NCBI GenBank assembly: GCA_009694185.1
Contig: SHVR01000019.1
Span: 1-42,991 of the forward strand
DNA from: Alphaproteobacteria bacterium
GTDB lineage: Bacteria > Pseudomonadota > Alphaproteobacteria > SHVR01
Direction: 5' to 3'
Length of the DNA stretch: 42,991 nucleotides
In this document: positions 32,186 to 41,271 of the stretch, one piece after another
How the letters are laid out: every line of letters starts with the position of its first letter
Numbering within the stretch: position 1 is the stretch's first letter
Program-made: the position numbers and the translations under genes
The notes under the pieces: model-generated
What the model was told of the DNA's origin: nothing
The model's database searches: none
What the model saw: only the letters and a program-made list of their open reading frames with translations

Positions 32186-32870
32186 CGCCGAGCACCAGCT
32201 CGTGCTTGTCGAAATGATCGGTGCCGACCTTGGTGCCATCCAGGAATTGGCCGATGGTGAGGCCCGGCAGGTTGGTGTAGCGGTAGCCGATCTGGGCCGA
32301 CCAGCGTTCGGAAAAGAAATAGTTGAGGCCAAGCGCCAGCGCCCAGGTAAAACCTTCCCGGCTGCCGACCTTGCTTTCGGTCTGCCCGGTCGCGAAGTTG
32401 GCAAAGTTGCTGTCGGAGCGCACGCTCGAGAAACCGATGCCGCCGCCGATATAGGGAACCCATTTGTCGGTCAGGCGGATATCGTAATAGGCGTTCACTA
32501 GAACCGTATCGGCCTCGATATTGTTTTCGCTGCCCGTGCCGGGGAGCGTCTGGAGCAATTGCGAGTTATAGTCGAAGCGATAGTCGTGAAAATATTCGAG
32601 CTCGGTTCTGACAGGAACATTGTATTTCCGCCAATCGAGGCCGATGGCGATGCCGGAGGCCGCCGTCAGATCGTTGGTGTTGTCCTTCTGTATGGCGCCC
32701 GGCCGGCTGCCGATATTCTCGAGGTTCTTGAATTCGGCATACCCGCCCGACTGGCGAATCGTCAGATAGTCGAAACGCCCGCGCGGGCCCGCCCCCGGCA
32801 GGTCGGCGGCTCCGGCAAGCTCGGCCAGCAGCATCAGCACTCCGGCGAGAACGACACCCCACAATCGCAT
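32169..32870 (-). CDS. Outer-membrane beta-barrel protein
   Basis: 233 residues. A Sec signal peptide (LAGVLMLLAELAGAAD) is followed by alternating hydrophobic and aromatic strands such as NVPVRTELEYFHDYRFDYNS, VLVNAYYDIRLTDKWVPYIG and WSAQIGYRYTNLPG. It ends LVLGVSWWF, with the C-terminal Phe recognised by the BAM machinery. The size fits an 8-stranded OmpA/OmpW-like or surface-antigen barrel. The position among glycan genes may reflect envelope function, but no direct link is visible. Confidence 0.83.
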   Translation of the reverse strand: MRLWGVVLAGVLMLLAELAGAADLPGAGPRGRFDYLTIRQSGGYAEFKNLENIGSRPGAIQKDNTNDLTAASGIAIGLDWRKYNVPVRTELEYFHDYRFDYNSQLLQTLPGTGSENNIEADTVLVNAYYDIRLTDKWVPYIGGGIGFSSVRSDSNFANFATGQTESKVGSREGFTWALALGLNYFFSERWSAQIGYRYTNLPGLTIGQFLDGTKVGTDHFDKHELVLGVSWWF

Positions 32871-32989
32871 CCCCTACCCTCCTCGCTCAGCGGTGAGACC
32901 ATAGTGCAGTTCGCCGAGATATGGAATTGCCGCGCCCCGGCCGCCGCAAAGGCGCTACAAGAGCCGCCTCGGGGGACCGTTTAGCGCCG

Positions 32990-34129
32990 ATGTCCAACGC
33001 CGCGCCCACCATCGCCGTGATCCTGCCGCATGCGGAACGCTTCCAGGCGGACCAAGCGGGCGCGATCGCGCTTTCGGTCCACGCGGCGGCGCGGTCGAGC
33101 CGCTACCGGAGCCGGATCCGGGTATTCGGCAGCCCGGTCACCAACCCCTTGCCGGGCGTGACCTTCCAGCCGGTCGCGGCCGAGGCCGCCTGGTGGCGCT
33201 CGAAGACCGGGGTCTATGGGGCGGCGCTCGCAGAACGCCTCGGCCGGGACCCGCCGACGCTCGTCGAAGTGCATAACCGGCCGGGAATGCTTGTCACGCT
33301 TGCCCGGCGCGATCCGCGATTGCGCCTCACCCTGCATTTCCACAACGACCCGCTGGCGATGACGGCTAGCCGCATGCCCAGCGCGCGCCGCCGGCTCCTC
33401 GCCCAGGCGGCCCACATCTATTGCGTCAGCGACTTCATCCGCCGCCGATTCCGCCATGGGCTGGATGGGCTCGACCCGGCCGAATCGGCAAAGCTGCATG
33501 TGCTGCCCATTGGCATCGCCTGGCAGCGGGAGCCCGTAGCGGCGAAGGAGAAGCTGATCCTCTTCGTCGGCCGCCTGAACCCGGACAAGGGTGCCCATCT
33601 CTATGTCGACGCCCTGGCCAAGGTCTTGCCACGCCATCCCGGCTGGCGGGCGGTACTGGTGGGCGGCCATCTGCCGAGCGGCCGTGAAGCCGGCAGCCGC
33701 TATGCCAAGGCCATCCGTGACCGCTTCACCGCACTCGGCCCCCGGGCCGAGTTCCGGGGCTTCATGCCGCATGGCGACGTCATGGCGCTTTTCCAGCGCG
33801 CCGCCATCGCCGTGGTGCCCTCGCTCTGGGACGAGCCTTTCTCGCGCACCGTGATCGAGGGGCTTTCGAGCGGCTCGGCCGTCATTGCGAGCCAACGCGG
33901 TGGCATCCCCGAACCCCTGGGCGAGGCCGGCATCCTGCTCGCCGATCCCTCGGCCGAGAGCATCGCCCAAGCCCTCGAGGCGTTGATCGCCGACCCCGAC
34001 CGTCTCGCCCAGCTCCAGGCGCGGGCCAGGGCGCGCCAAGGCTTCGAGATCGAGACCGTGACCGCCCACCAGGACGCGCTCCGCCTGGCGCTGGCGCCGG
34101 AGCTGGCGGGTGCCGATGACCCCCTGTGA
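32990..34129 (+). CDS. Family 4 glycosyltransferase
   Basis: 379 residues with the GT-B fold of GT4 enzymes. The N-terminal acceptor domain is IAVILPHAERFQADQAGAIA, with a LTLHFHNDPLAM loop. The donor domain starts LILFVGRLNPDKGAHLYVDAL. The E(x7)E motif region is VPSLWDEPFSRTVIEGLSSG, followed by SQRGGIPEPLGEAGIL. The first ATG with family similarity is 32990. It probably transfers a sugar from a nucleotide donor in lipopolysaccharide or polysaccharide assembly, in line with the adjacent GT9 genes. No Shine-Dalgarno stands out. Confidence 0.88.
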   Translation: MSNAAPTIAVILPHAERFQADQAGAIALSVHAAARSSRYRSRIRVFGSPVTNPLPGVTFQPVAAEAAWWRSKTGVYGAALAERLGRDPPTLVEVHNRPGMLVTLARRDPRLRLTLHFHNDPLAMTASRMPSARRRLLAQAAHIYCVSDFIRRRFRHGLDGLDPAESAKLHVLPIGIAWQREPVAAKEKLILFVGRLNPDKGAHLYVDALAKVLPRHPGWRAVLVGGHLPSGREAGSRYAKAIRDRFTALGPRAEFRGFMPHGDVMALFQRAAIAVVPSLWDEPFSRTVIEGLSSGSAVIASQRGGIPEPLGEAGILLADPSAESIAQALEALIADPDRLAQLQARARARQGFEIETVTAHQDALRLALAPELAGADDPL

Positions 34130-34185
34130 CGCTTCTGTTACAGTGCGGGCGACTTTGTACGCGCACCGGAGGGGGCGGTGGTCGG

Positions 34186-35421
34186 ATGAGCGGGGCGACA
34201 CTTCCCAATGCGACCGCGCCGCTCGCCGATGCCGGCGATCAGCGGCGCACGGTCGGCGGCTGCTGCGGCGCGCATGTGCTGCATGACGGCTATACGGACC
34301 TCCTTTATGTGCTGCTGCCGGTCTGGCAGGCGGAGTTCGGCCTCGGCTATGCCGAGGTCGGCATGCTGCGCGCACTCTATTCCGGCACCATGGCGAGCCT
34401 GCAAGTGCCGGCGGGCCTGCTCGCCGAGCGCTTCGGCGAACGCGCTTTGCTGGTGCTTGGCACGGCGCTTGCGGGCGTCGGCTTTCTGGTCGCGGGCGCC
34501 AGCACGGGCTTCCTCATGCTGGCGGCGGGCCTCGCCATCGGCGGCATGGGCTCCAGCGTGCAACACCCGCTCGGCGCCAGCCTGATCGCCCGCGCCTTCG
34601 ATGGCAGCCGCTCGCGCATCGCGCTTGGCACCTATAATTTCGCGGGCGACATCGGCAAGATGGCGCTGCCGGCGGCGACGGCGGCCATGCTGACCGTCAT
34701 CGCCTGGCGACCGGTGACGTCGCTGTTCGGCTTGCTGGGTCTCGCCGGCGCCTTGGCCATACTGTTCGTGCTGCCGCGATTGCCGGCGCTGGGGCCGGCA
34801 CCGGCGAAGCCCGTAACGGTGGCGGGTGCGACAAGACGGGCAGGCCTCCCTGTTCCAGGCCGCGGCCGGCACGGCTTTCCCCTGCTGCTCGCGATATCCA
34901 TGATCGACAGTGCCACGCGCATGGGCTTCCTCACCTTCCTGCCGTTCCTCTTGACGGCGAAGGGTGCGGATTTTCCGGCCATCGGCATCGCCCTCACTCT
35001 GGTGTTCGCGGGTGGTGCGGCCGGCAAGCTTGCCTGCGGCTATCTCGGCGCCTATCTCGGTGTTTTCCCGACCGTGCTGCTGACCGAGGCGGCGACCGCC
35101 ATCGGCATCCTGGCGCTTTTGCCGCTGTCGCTCGAAGCCGCCTATGCGCTGTTGCCGGTGATCGGCATCGCGCTCAACGGCACCTCGTCGGTGCTCTATG
35201 GCACGGTGCCGGAACTGGTGGAGCCGGCCCGGCGCGCGCGCGCCTTCGGCGTCTTCTATACGGGCGGCATTGGCGCCGGCGCCCTGGCACCCATCCTGTT
35301 CGGCGCGTTCAGCGACCATGTGGGCATCGACAGTATGATGATTGCCGTCGCGACCGCCGTGCTGCTGACCCTGCCGCTCGCCCTCTGGCTGCGTCCGGCG
35401 ATCCGCGAGGCGGCCGGCTAA
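34186..35421 (+). CDS. MFS transporter, fosmidomycin-resistance-like
   Basis: A 411-residue transporter with about 12 hydrophobic segments in the inner membrane. The opening HVLHDGYTDLLYVLLPVWQ, then EFGLGYAEVGMLRALYSG and GGMGSSVQHPLGASLIARAF, resembles the Fsr (fosmidomycin resistance) branch of major-facilitator exporters. The loop LLAERFGERALL carries the family's G.L.(D/E)R.G pattern. The ATG at 34186 follows GGAGGGGG by 10 bases. The stop overlaps the next, convergent gene by 4 bases. Export of a small phosphonate-like or other drug is a guess; the substrate is unknown. Confidence 0.88.
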   Translation: MSGATLPNATAPLADAGDQRRTVGGCCGAHVLHDGYTDLLYVLLPVWQAEFGLGYAEVGMLRALYSGTMASLQVPAGLLAERFGERALLVLGTALAGVGFLVAGASTGFLMLAAGLAIGGMGSSVQHPLGASLIARAFDGSRSRIALGTYNFAGDIGKMALPAATAAMLTVIAWRPVTSLFGLLGLAGALAILFVLPRLPALGPAPAKPVTVAGATRRAGLPVPGRGRHGFPLLLAISMIDSATRMGFLTFLPFLLTAKGADFPAIGIALTLVFAGGAAGKLACGYLGAYLGVFPTVLLTEAATAIGILALLPLSLEAAYALLPVIGIALNGTSSVLYGTVPELVEPARRARAFGVFYTGGIGAGALAPILFGAFSDHVGIDSMMIAVATAVLLTLPLALWLRPAIREAAG

Positions 35422-36818
35422 TTTCCCGAGACGATGCCCCGCCGGATCGAGGCGAGCGGTGCCCCGTCGTCGAATTTGACGGTGCCGGCGGCTATCTCGA
35501 CCCCGAGTTCGCGCCATAGGCTGGCGAGATCGACGGCCAAGCGGTTGGCAAGAAAGTCCGCCGCCAGATCGGCCATGGCCCGGCCGCCCGTCAGGGCGTC
35601 GCAGGCGTCGATCATGGGCGCCTGGGGCCAGCGCCGAGTCGAATCGCCGCCCTCGCCGAGCACCCGGCGCAGGCAATGTTCGAGGCCAAGCCGGCCGGCC
35701 GATCGCCGCCGCATGTCGATGTCGGCAATGAGCATGAAGAGGGCGCCCCCCCAATAAAGGCTGGCCGGCTGGGCCACCCTCTTGGTCTCGATGCCGGCGA
35801 CGCCGCGCACCATGCCTTCGGCGAATTCCGCCCAGACCGCCTCGGGCATTATCCAGCCGGCGCGCGCCCTCAAGATCGGCTCCACATAGGTCGCCATGCC
35901 CTCCATGAACCACATCGCCCGATCGGTGAGGAATGGCATGGCGAGATGCGACAATTCATGCACCAGGACCCAACTGCCATGGAGCTCCTGGCGGGTCGCC
36001 CGTTCGCCGACGCGCATCAGCACGCTGCCGCCGCCACCCGACATGACCCGGCCGAACACCACGCCCGATCGCCCCGCCACCGGCTCCAGGACAAGGAGTG
36101 CGCGCGCCATGGGAAAGCCGTGAAAATAGTCCGCGACGACGCCGGCCGACTCGCCGAACCAGTCGATCAGCGTGTCAGTGCCCACGGCGAAGCGGTCCGC
36201 CATGATCGCCACATCGAGGGTGGCCGGAACACCACCCGCACCCGGCGGCGGCGCGAGCGGGATGCGCCGGGTGAGGAACCGGCCGATGACGCCATAACCC
36301 GCATGGGTCACGTCCTGGCTCAAGAGACGATAGCCGCCCGCGCCCGGCTGGAGCGCCGTTGCAAAGCCGGCGCCATGGTCGGAGGCGACGGCAAGGGTGA
36401 GCGCCACGTCGGAGCGCTCCGGCTGCAATACCCAGACGGCGAGCGGTGCCGCGAGCGCTTGGTCGACCCGGATCGCCTGATAGCGCCAACGGCCGTCGCG
36501 GGCGACACCGTCGAGATCGATCCGGTAGGCGAAGCGGCTTAGACCGCCGGCACCCGTTACGGCGATCCGCCCCCCTTCATTGTCGACCCGGCTGCCAGCC
36601 TGTCCGGCCAGTCCCGTGAGGTACGACCCATGCACCGCCGGCCACGGCAGAAAGCCATGCGGCCCGTCACCAGCGCACTCGACTTCGACATCGAGGCTCG
36701 AAGCCGCCGCATCGGCGGCCGTGGCAAGATAGCGGCAGCCTTCGGCGCTGGCCGGGCTGCTCGCCGCCGCCAACCACGCCACCGCCGCCAGGACCGCCGC
36801 ACGCCACGTCACACCCAT
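35418..36818 (-). CDS. Secreted HExxH metallopeptidase (gluzincin-like), uncharacterised
   Basis: 466 residues. A Sec signal (VLAAVAWLAAASSPASAEG) leads into about 230 residues of beta-rich sequence without recognised motif, then a catalytic region. HELSH is at residues 287-291 and WFMEGMATY at 303-311, with Glu306 as the likely third zinc ligand. This resembles the M1/M61 arrangement WxxEGxA.Y but with a shorter 14-residue spacing. The N-terminal half looks like the M61-type beta domain that precedes the peptidase. It would act in the periplasm. I do not recognise an experimentally studied homologue. Divergent from the DUF255 gene, with 111 bases between. Confidence 0.75.
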   Translation of the reverse strand: MGVTWRAAVLAAVAWLAAASSPASAEGCRYLATAADAAASSLDVEVECAGDGPHGFLPWPAVHGSYLTGLAGQAGSRVDNEGGRIAVTGAGGLSRFAYRIDLDGVARDGRWRYQAIRVDQALAAPLAVWVLQPERSDVALTLAVASDHGAGFATALQPGAGGYRLLSQDVTHAGYGVIGRFLTRRIPLAPPPGAGGVPATLDVAIMADRFAVGTDTLIDWFGESAGVVADYFHGFPMARALLVLEPVAGRSGVVFGRVMSGGGGSVLMRVGERATRQELHGSWVLVHELSHLAMPFLTDRAMWFMEGMATYVEPILRARAGWIMPEAVWAEFAEGMVRGVAGIETKRVAQPASLYWGGALFMLIADIDMRRRSAGRLGLEHCLRRVLGEGGDSTRRWPQAPMIDACDALTGGRAMADLAADFLANRLAVDLASLWRELGVEIAAGTVKFDDGAPLASIRRGIVSGN

Positions 36819-36929
36819 GCGCCGACGCTACGCGGACCGGGCGTTCGCCCGCAATCACATGCGCGTGACGGCGGCATCCGAAGCCCGCGACCTGGCGTAT
36901 ACTCAGGCACCGCCCACACAGGAAACCGC

Positions 36930-38699
36930 ATGCCGCGACCGATCGTTCTTGCCCTGTTGGGCGCCCTTGCCCTGGTCGCCCCTGCCCGGGCCGACAAGTC
37001 CCTGGTCGCCTGGCAGCCCTGGTCGAACGCCCAGTTCGAACGCGCGGCCCGCGAGGACCGCTACATCCTCCTCCACATGGCCGCCGTCTGGTGCCATTGG
37101 TGCCATGTCATGGAGCGGACCACCTATCGCGATTCCGATGTGCTCGCCTTGATCGCCCAAAAGTTCATCCCGGTCCGTGTCGATCAGGACGCCGACCCGG
37201 CACTCGCGGCGCGCTATGAGAATTATGGCTGGCCGGGCACCATCATCCTCGACAAGGACGGCAACGAAATCCTGCGCCGCCGCGGCTATTGGGCGCCGGC
37301 GGTGTTCGAACTCTTGTTGCAAGCGGTGATCGAGGATCCCTCGGCTCTGCCGCCGGCGGCGAGCGAGGCGACCATCGACCCCTCCAGGGTCCGCTTGCAA
37401 GCGAGCGAGCGGAACGCCGTCCTGAACGCCTATTGGTTCCTGGCCGACACCGACCGGGGCGGCTTCGGCGACACTCACCGATTCATCCTGCCGGAAGCGC
37501 TCGAATATGCCCTCCACCGCGCCGCGGGCGGCGAGGCGGGCTATCGCCAATTGGCGGTGAAGACGCTGGTTGGCGCCCGCCGCCTCATCGACCCGGTGTG
37601 GGGCGGCATGTACCAATATTCCGACGCCCTCGACTGGTCGTCACCCCATTACGAGAAGATCATGAGTTCGCAGCTCGCCGCACTCCGCACCTACAGCCTG
37701 GCCCATGGCCTTTGGGGCGATCCGGCGGACCTAAAGGCGGCCCAAGCCGTCGCCGGCTATCTCCTCGCGTTCATGCGTTCGCCCGAGGGTGCCTTCCATG
37801 CGAGCCAGGACGCCGATCTCAGCCCCAGCATGGATGGCCACGCCTATTACCAGCTCGACGATGCGGCCAGGCGCGCCCTGGGCCAGCCCGCCATAGACCG
37901 CAACCTCTATGCCCGCGAGAATGGCTGGGCCATTGCCGGCCTGGCGACGCTCTACGACCAGTCCGGCGAGGCCGGATTGCTGGCGGCGGCAATGCAGGCG
38001 GCCGACTGGGCGCTGGCCAACCGGCGCGTCGGCGAGGGCGGCTTCCGGCATGGCGGCGCGGCGGATGAGAACCCGGTGCTGGTCGACAATATCGCCATGG
38101 CCGAGGCGTTCCTGGCGCTCCACCGTTCGACCGGCGAGCGGCGCTGGCTCGACCATGCGATCGAGGCTGGCCGCTTCATCGCTACATCGTTCCACGACGC
38201 GCGCGGCGGTTTCATGGTGGCGCCGGCGCCCGCCGACGCGCTCGGCGTGTTCGCCAAGCCGGTGCGCCATGCCGAGGAAAATGTGGCCGCGACCCGCTTC
38301 TTCAACCTGCTGGCGCACTATACCGGCGAGGCGGCGTTCCGCGCCGCGGCCGACCATGGCATGGGCTATCTCGCCGCCATCGTGGACGACATCCCCTTCC
38401 AACCGGGTGCCCTGATGGCCGACGGCGAACTCGCCCGGGAGCCCGCCCATGTGACGATCGTCGGACCCAAGGACGACCCCCGCGCCCAAGCCCTTTATGC
38501 CGAGGCACGGCGCTATCCCGCCCGTTATCTGCGCATCGAATGGTGGGATCGCCGTGAGGGCCCGCTTGCCAACAGCGACGTGCAATATCCCGAACTCGAC
38601 GAGCCCGCCGCCTTCGCCTGCGCCAACAAGCTCTGTTCGCTACCGGTCTTCGCGGCAACCGGGGTGCCCGGGATGATCAGAACCGTCGACCGGCGATGA
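36930..38699 (+). CDS. Exported DUF255 thioredoxin-domain protein (YyaL-like)
   Basis: 589 residues. A signal peptide (ALLGALALVAPARADK) is followed by the DUF255 thioredoxin-like domain with AVWCHWCHVM (Cys55 and Cys58) and GWPGTIILDKDG. An alpha/alpha-barrel resembling N-acylglucosamine epimerase or glycosidase folds follows (GGFGDTHRFILPEALEYAL, WGGMYQYSDALDWSSPHYEK, SQDADLSPSMDGHAYY). Cytoplasmic YyaL/spermatogenesis-associated-20 proteins are about 680 residues and lack a signal peptide, so this is a shortened periplasmic version. AGGAAA lies 5 bases before the ATG. The role is unknown. It overlaps the creatininase gene by 4 bases. Confidence 0.85.
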   Translation: MPRPIVLALLGALALVAPARADKSLVAWQPWSNAQFERAAREDRYILLHMAAVWCHWCHVMERTTYRDSDVLALIAQKFIPVRVDQDADPALAARYENYGWPGTIILDKDGNEILRRRGYWAPAVFELLLQAVIEDPSALPPAASEATIDPSRVRLQASERNAVLNAYWFLADTDRGGFGDTHRFILPEALEYALHRAAGGEAGYRQLAVKTLVGARRLIDPVWGGMYQYSDALDWSSPHYEKIMSSQLAALRTYSLAHGLWGDPADLKAAQAVAGYLLAFMRSPEGAFHASQDADLSPSMDGHAYYQLDDAARRALGQPAIDRNLYARENGWAIAGLATLYDQSGEAGLLAAAMQAADWALANRRVGEGGFRHGGAADENPVLVDNIAMAEAFLALHRSTGERRWLDHAIEAGRFIATSFHDARGGFMVAPAPADALGVFAKPVRHAEENVAATRFFNLLAHYTGEAAFRAAADHGMGYLAAIVDDIPFQPGALMADGELAREPAHVTIVGPKDDPRAQALYAEARRYPARYLRIEWWDRREGPLANSDVQYPELDEPAAFACANKLCSLPVFAATGVPGMIRTVDRR

Positions 38700-39466
38700 T
38701 GGCTCGGGCCGCAACAAGTGCCCGCCTCTCAGACCTCACCTGGGCCGAAGCGAGCGAGCGCTTCGCCCGGGGCGCGGTGGTGGTCGTGCCCATTGGCGCG
38801 GCGGCGAAGGAGCACGGCCCACACCTGCCGCTCGACACCGACCGGCGGATCGCCGAGGCGCTGGCCGAGCGCGTCGGCACCCTGTTGCCCATCGTCATCG
38901 CGCCGACGATCGCCTTTGGGTATTACCCGGTCTTCATCCGGTATGCGGGCAGTCAACATCTGCAATCGGCGACCTTCCAGGCGCTGGTGACCGACCTGCT
39001 CGATGGCTTCATCCGGCAGGGTGTTCGGCGGCTGGCTCTCATCAATACGGGTGTCTCGACCGAGGCGCCGCTTCGGCTCGCCGTCCGCGCGGTCTTCGAG
39101 CGCCATGGGGTCGCCGTCGCGACCGCCGACTATCGCGCCCTCGGCCATGGCGTCCGGCATCTCTGGCAACAGGCGAGTGGCGGCCATGCCGACGAGGCGG
39201 AAACGTCGCTGATGCTGGCGATCGCACCCGAGGTCGTGCGGCTCGACCGGGCGCGAGCGGACCACGAACCACCCCGGCCGCGCAATGTGTTCCACCGGCC
39301 GGTACGCTATACGCCCACGGCCGAGCCCGAGGGCGAGATGCGCGCGACCGGCGGCGACGGCGATCCGACGCTGGCGACGCCGGAGAAGGGCACGGCGCTA
39401 TTGATTGCCATGGTCGACGACCTGGTGGCGGGCCTCCGAGCGAGCTTTCCCGGCGCCTTCGATTGA
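38696..39466 (+). CDS. Creatininase-family amidohydrolase
   Basis: 256 residues of the creatininase/MftE fold. The metal-binding segment PIGAAAKEHGPHLPLDTD (Glu, His and Asp ligands) is at about residues 33-50. The second conserved block GGHADEAETSLMLAIAPE lies further on, with the family Glu. Creatininases hydrolyse cyclic amides such as creatinine; others act on riboflavin-pathway or mycofactocin intermediates. It is coupled by an ATGA overlap to the DUF255 gene, an unusual partner. The end is 6 bases from the end of bufC, which runs the other way. No signal peptide, so cytoplasmic. Confidence 0.87.
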   Translation: MMARAATSARLSDLTWAEASERFARGAVVVVPIGAAAKEHGPHLPLDTDRRIAEALAERVGTLLPIVIAPTIAFGYYPVFIRYAGSQHLQSATFQALVTDLLDGFIRQGVRRLALINTGVSTEAPLRLAVRAVFERHGVAVATADYRALGHGVRHLWQQASGGHADEAETSLMLAIAPEVVRLDRARADHEPPRPRNVFHRPVRYTPTAEPEGEMRATGGDGDPTLATPEKGTALLIAMVDDLVAGLRASFPGAFD

Positions 39467-39472
39467 GACCAT

Positions 39473-40300
39473 CTAAAGTTCGGGTGGCGTGCCCCGCCAG
39501 ACCCGCGTACCGGCCTCGTCCCAGGCAATCGCCGCGATCATGGTTTGTTGCAGCCAGGCCTGCATCAGGCCGACGGCGCGGGCCGCCACCCCGTCTTCAC
39601 CATGCCAGCGGCAGAGCCCTTCGCACAGATCGGCGAAATTCCGGCCCTCCGCCACCGCATCGAGCGCCCACGCCTCGTCGACTTCAAGCGAGCGATATTG
39701 CGTGACCAGACCCTGGCGCCAGACCGCCCACTCGATCGCGGCTTCTGCCGGCTTGGGCTCGGCCGGCTGGTGCGCCCCCTCCTCGCTTTCTTCCCAGGCG
39801 TTGTGAACCTGCCAGGCGAGGGTGAGGCGGCGGAATGACGGCACCAGCGCCAAGGTGAGCGAGGGCCACGCCTCGCTCGGGACCGCGGCGATGGCATCGA
39901 GGGTGGCGACGCCACCGCCCGGCGCATCAAAGGCATCGCGGAGCGCGGCTTCGAGCGCCGCCAATTCACTGAGCGCCGGGCGCTCGCGCCATGGCGCCGC
40001 CGCGCTCAGAAAACCCGGCAGATGGCGGCCCGCCCAGCGGATTGACGGGTGGGTGGATGGATGCGCCCGCACATAAGCACCGATGAGGTCCGCGAAACCG
40101 ACCTCTCCCAGCAACGCCTGGAGCACCGGAAAGTCCATGCCGAGCGCCTCGATCAGCCGCGCCACATAGGCATCGCCATAAACCGCCAGCAGAGTCGCCG
40201 CATCGGCCCTCGAGGAGTCCCGTACCCGGGCCGCCATGCCATTGGCGCGACCCATGAGGTAGGCCTGGAAGTCGGCCTGAAGGTCGCGGAGACCGGTCAT
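39473..40300 (-). CDS. bufC: BufC/HvfC-type partner protein (DUF2063)
   Basis: 275 residues of the DUF2063 'putative DNA-binding domain' family, here in the metallophore context. The N-terminal helical DUF2063 unit is visible ([16 protein letters not shown], then [25 protein letters not shown] and [14 protein letters not shown]), followed by a less conserved C-terminal domain of helices with many Trp. In related systems BufC/HvfC proteins deliver the precursor peptide to the iron enzyme BufB and are not DNA-binding. Its start overlaps the bufB stop by 4 bases, so the two are made together. Confidence 0.88.
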   Translation of the reverse strand: MTGLRDLQADFQAYLMGRANGMAARVRDSSRADAATLLAVYGDAYVARLIEALGMDFPVLQALLGEVGFADLIGAYVRAHPSTHPSIRWAGRHLPGFLSAAAPWRERPALSELAALEAALRDAFDAPGGGVATLDAIAAVPSEAWPSLTLALVPSFRRLTLAWQVHNAWEESEEGAHQPAEPKPAEAAIEWAVWRQGLVTQYRSLEVDEAWALDAVAEGRNFADLCEGLCRWHGEDGVAARAVGLMQAWLQQTMIAAIAWDEAGTRVWRGTPPEL

Positions 40301-41187
40301 GTCCGGACCTTGGGGAGGGCAGCCGCCGCGACGGCACGCGCCCGGTCGAGTTCGGCTAGGAGTTCGTCGAGGGGCGGAATATTGGCGTCGCGCTCGATCA
40401 TGGTGGAGATGGGTCCGAATCGCCGGACCGCCTCGCCATAGAGTGCGAAGACGGGATCGATCACCGGATGATCGTGGGTGTCGACGATATAGGCGCCCTC
40501 GTTGCTGTGCCCGGCGAGATGAATCTGTTGCACGCGATGGGCCGGCACATGGTCGAGATAGCGCAAAGCGTCGAACTCGTGATTATAGGCACTCACATAG
40601 ATGTTGTTGACGTCGAGCAGGATCAGGCAATCGGCGCGATTGGCGACCTCTGCCAGGAACTCCCATTCGGGCACGGCCGAGTCGACGTAGCTGACATAGC
40701 TCGACACATTCTCGATGACGAGACGGCGGCCAAGCGCGTCCTGAACCTGGCCGATGCGGTCGACCACATGTTTGAGCGCCGTCTCGGTGTGGGGTAGGGG
40801 CAGCAGATCGTGCATGTTGATGCCACCGAGACTCGTCCAGCAGAGATGGTCGGAAATCCAGGCTGGCTCGATCCGTCGCGCCAGCTCGCCGAGGCCCCCG
40901 AGATAGTCGCGGTCGAGCGGGTCGCTGCCACCGATCGAGAGCGAAACTCCGTGCATGACCAGGGGATAGTCGGCGCGGATGCGGTCGAGATAATCGAGCG
41001 GCTTGCCGCCACCCACCATGTAGTTCTCGGAAATGATCTCGAACCAGTCGACCGGCGGACGCCGGTCCAGGATGGTCTCGTAATGATCCGCTCTGAGACC
41101 GAGGCCGAAGCCAAGCGCGGGGCGCGTCAGCCTCGACTGGCTCCGGGCGGCGCGGCGTCCCGGCATGACGGCTTGGTTCGCTGGCAT
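40297..41187 (-). CDS. bufB: BufB-type multinuclear iron-dependent oxidase (MNIO, DUF692)
   Basis: About 296 residues of the DUF692 TIM-barrel family. Metal-ligand and core motifs are present: [70 protein letters not shown] and [14 protein letters not shown] enzymes oxidatively rearrange cysteine residues of small precursor peptides; in bufferins this yields copper-binding thiooxazole groups. The start is uncertain: ATG 41187 lies just below a hairpin but has GAGG only 2 bases away, while GTG 41238 and TTG 41241 overlap the hairpin, and ATG 41166 is possible. The family core begins at [11 protein letters not shown]. It lies downstream of bufA and overlaps bufC. Confidence 0.92.
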   Translation of the reverse strand: MPANQAVMPGRRAARSQSRLTRPALGFGLGLRADHYETILDRRPPVDWFEIISENYMVGGGKPLDYLDRIRADYPLVMHGVSLSIGGSDPLDRDYLGGLGELARRIEPAWISDHLCWTSLGGINMHDLLPLPHTETALKHVVDRIGQVQDALGRRLVIENVSSYVSYVDSAVPEWEFLAEVANRADCLILLDVNNIYVSAYNHEFDALRYLDHVPAHRVQQIHLAGHSNEGAYIVDTHDHPVIDPVFALYGEAVRRFGPISTMIERDANIPPLDELLAELDRARAVAAAALPKVRT

Positions 41188-41200
41188 GGCCTCGAAACGT

Positions 41201-41238
41201 GTGGGGCGCCGCGATACCAACCGGTCGCGACGCCCCAC
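41201..41238 (-). promoter_or_regulatory. Long RNA hairpin between bufA and bufB
   Basis: Arms 41201-41214 and 41225-41238 with a 10-base loop. In the minus-strand RNA all 14 positions pair, one as a U-G wobble (RNA from 41230 and 41209). In the plus-strand sense the same position would be a C-A mismatch. No U-tract follows, so it is not a standard intrinsic terminator. It could reduce read-through or protect the bufA message, giving more precursor peptide than enzyme. Function is inferred; the pairing is seen directly. Confidence 0.7.
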
Positions 41239-41271
41239 CAACTCAATTTCTAACGCGGTTGGCGATCAGCC

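Noticed and set aside
34138..35913. Very long antisense open frame (591 codons) across the MFS transporter and the end of the peptidase gene
   Set aside because: It is compositionally odd (Arg/Gly/His-rich), has no motifs and lies opposite two well-supported genes; in GC-rich DNA such shadow frames are expected.
41201..41238. Rho-independent terminator for bufA
   Set aside because: The stem is strong but no run of U follows, and bufB lies immediately downstream on the same strand.
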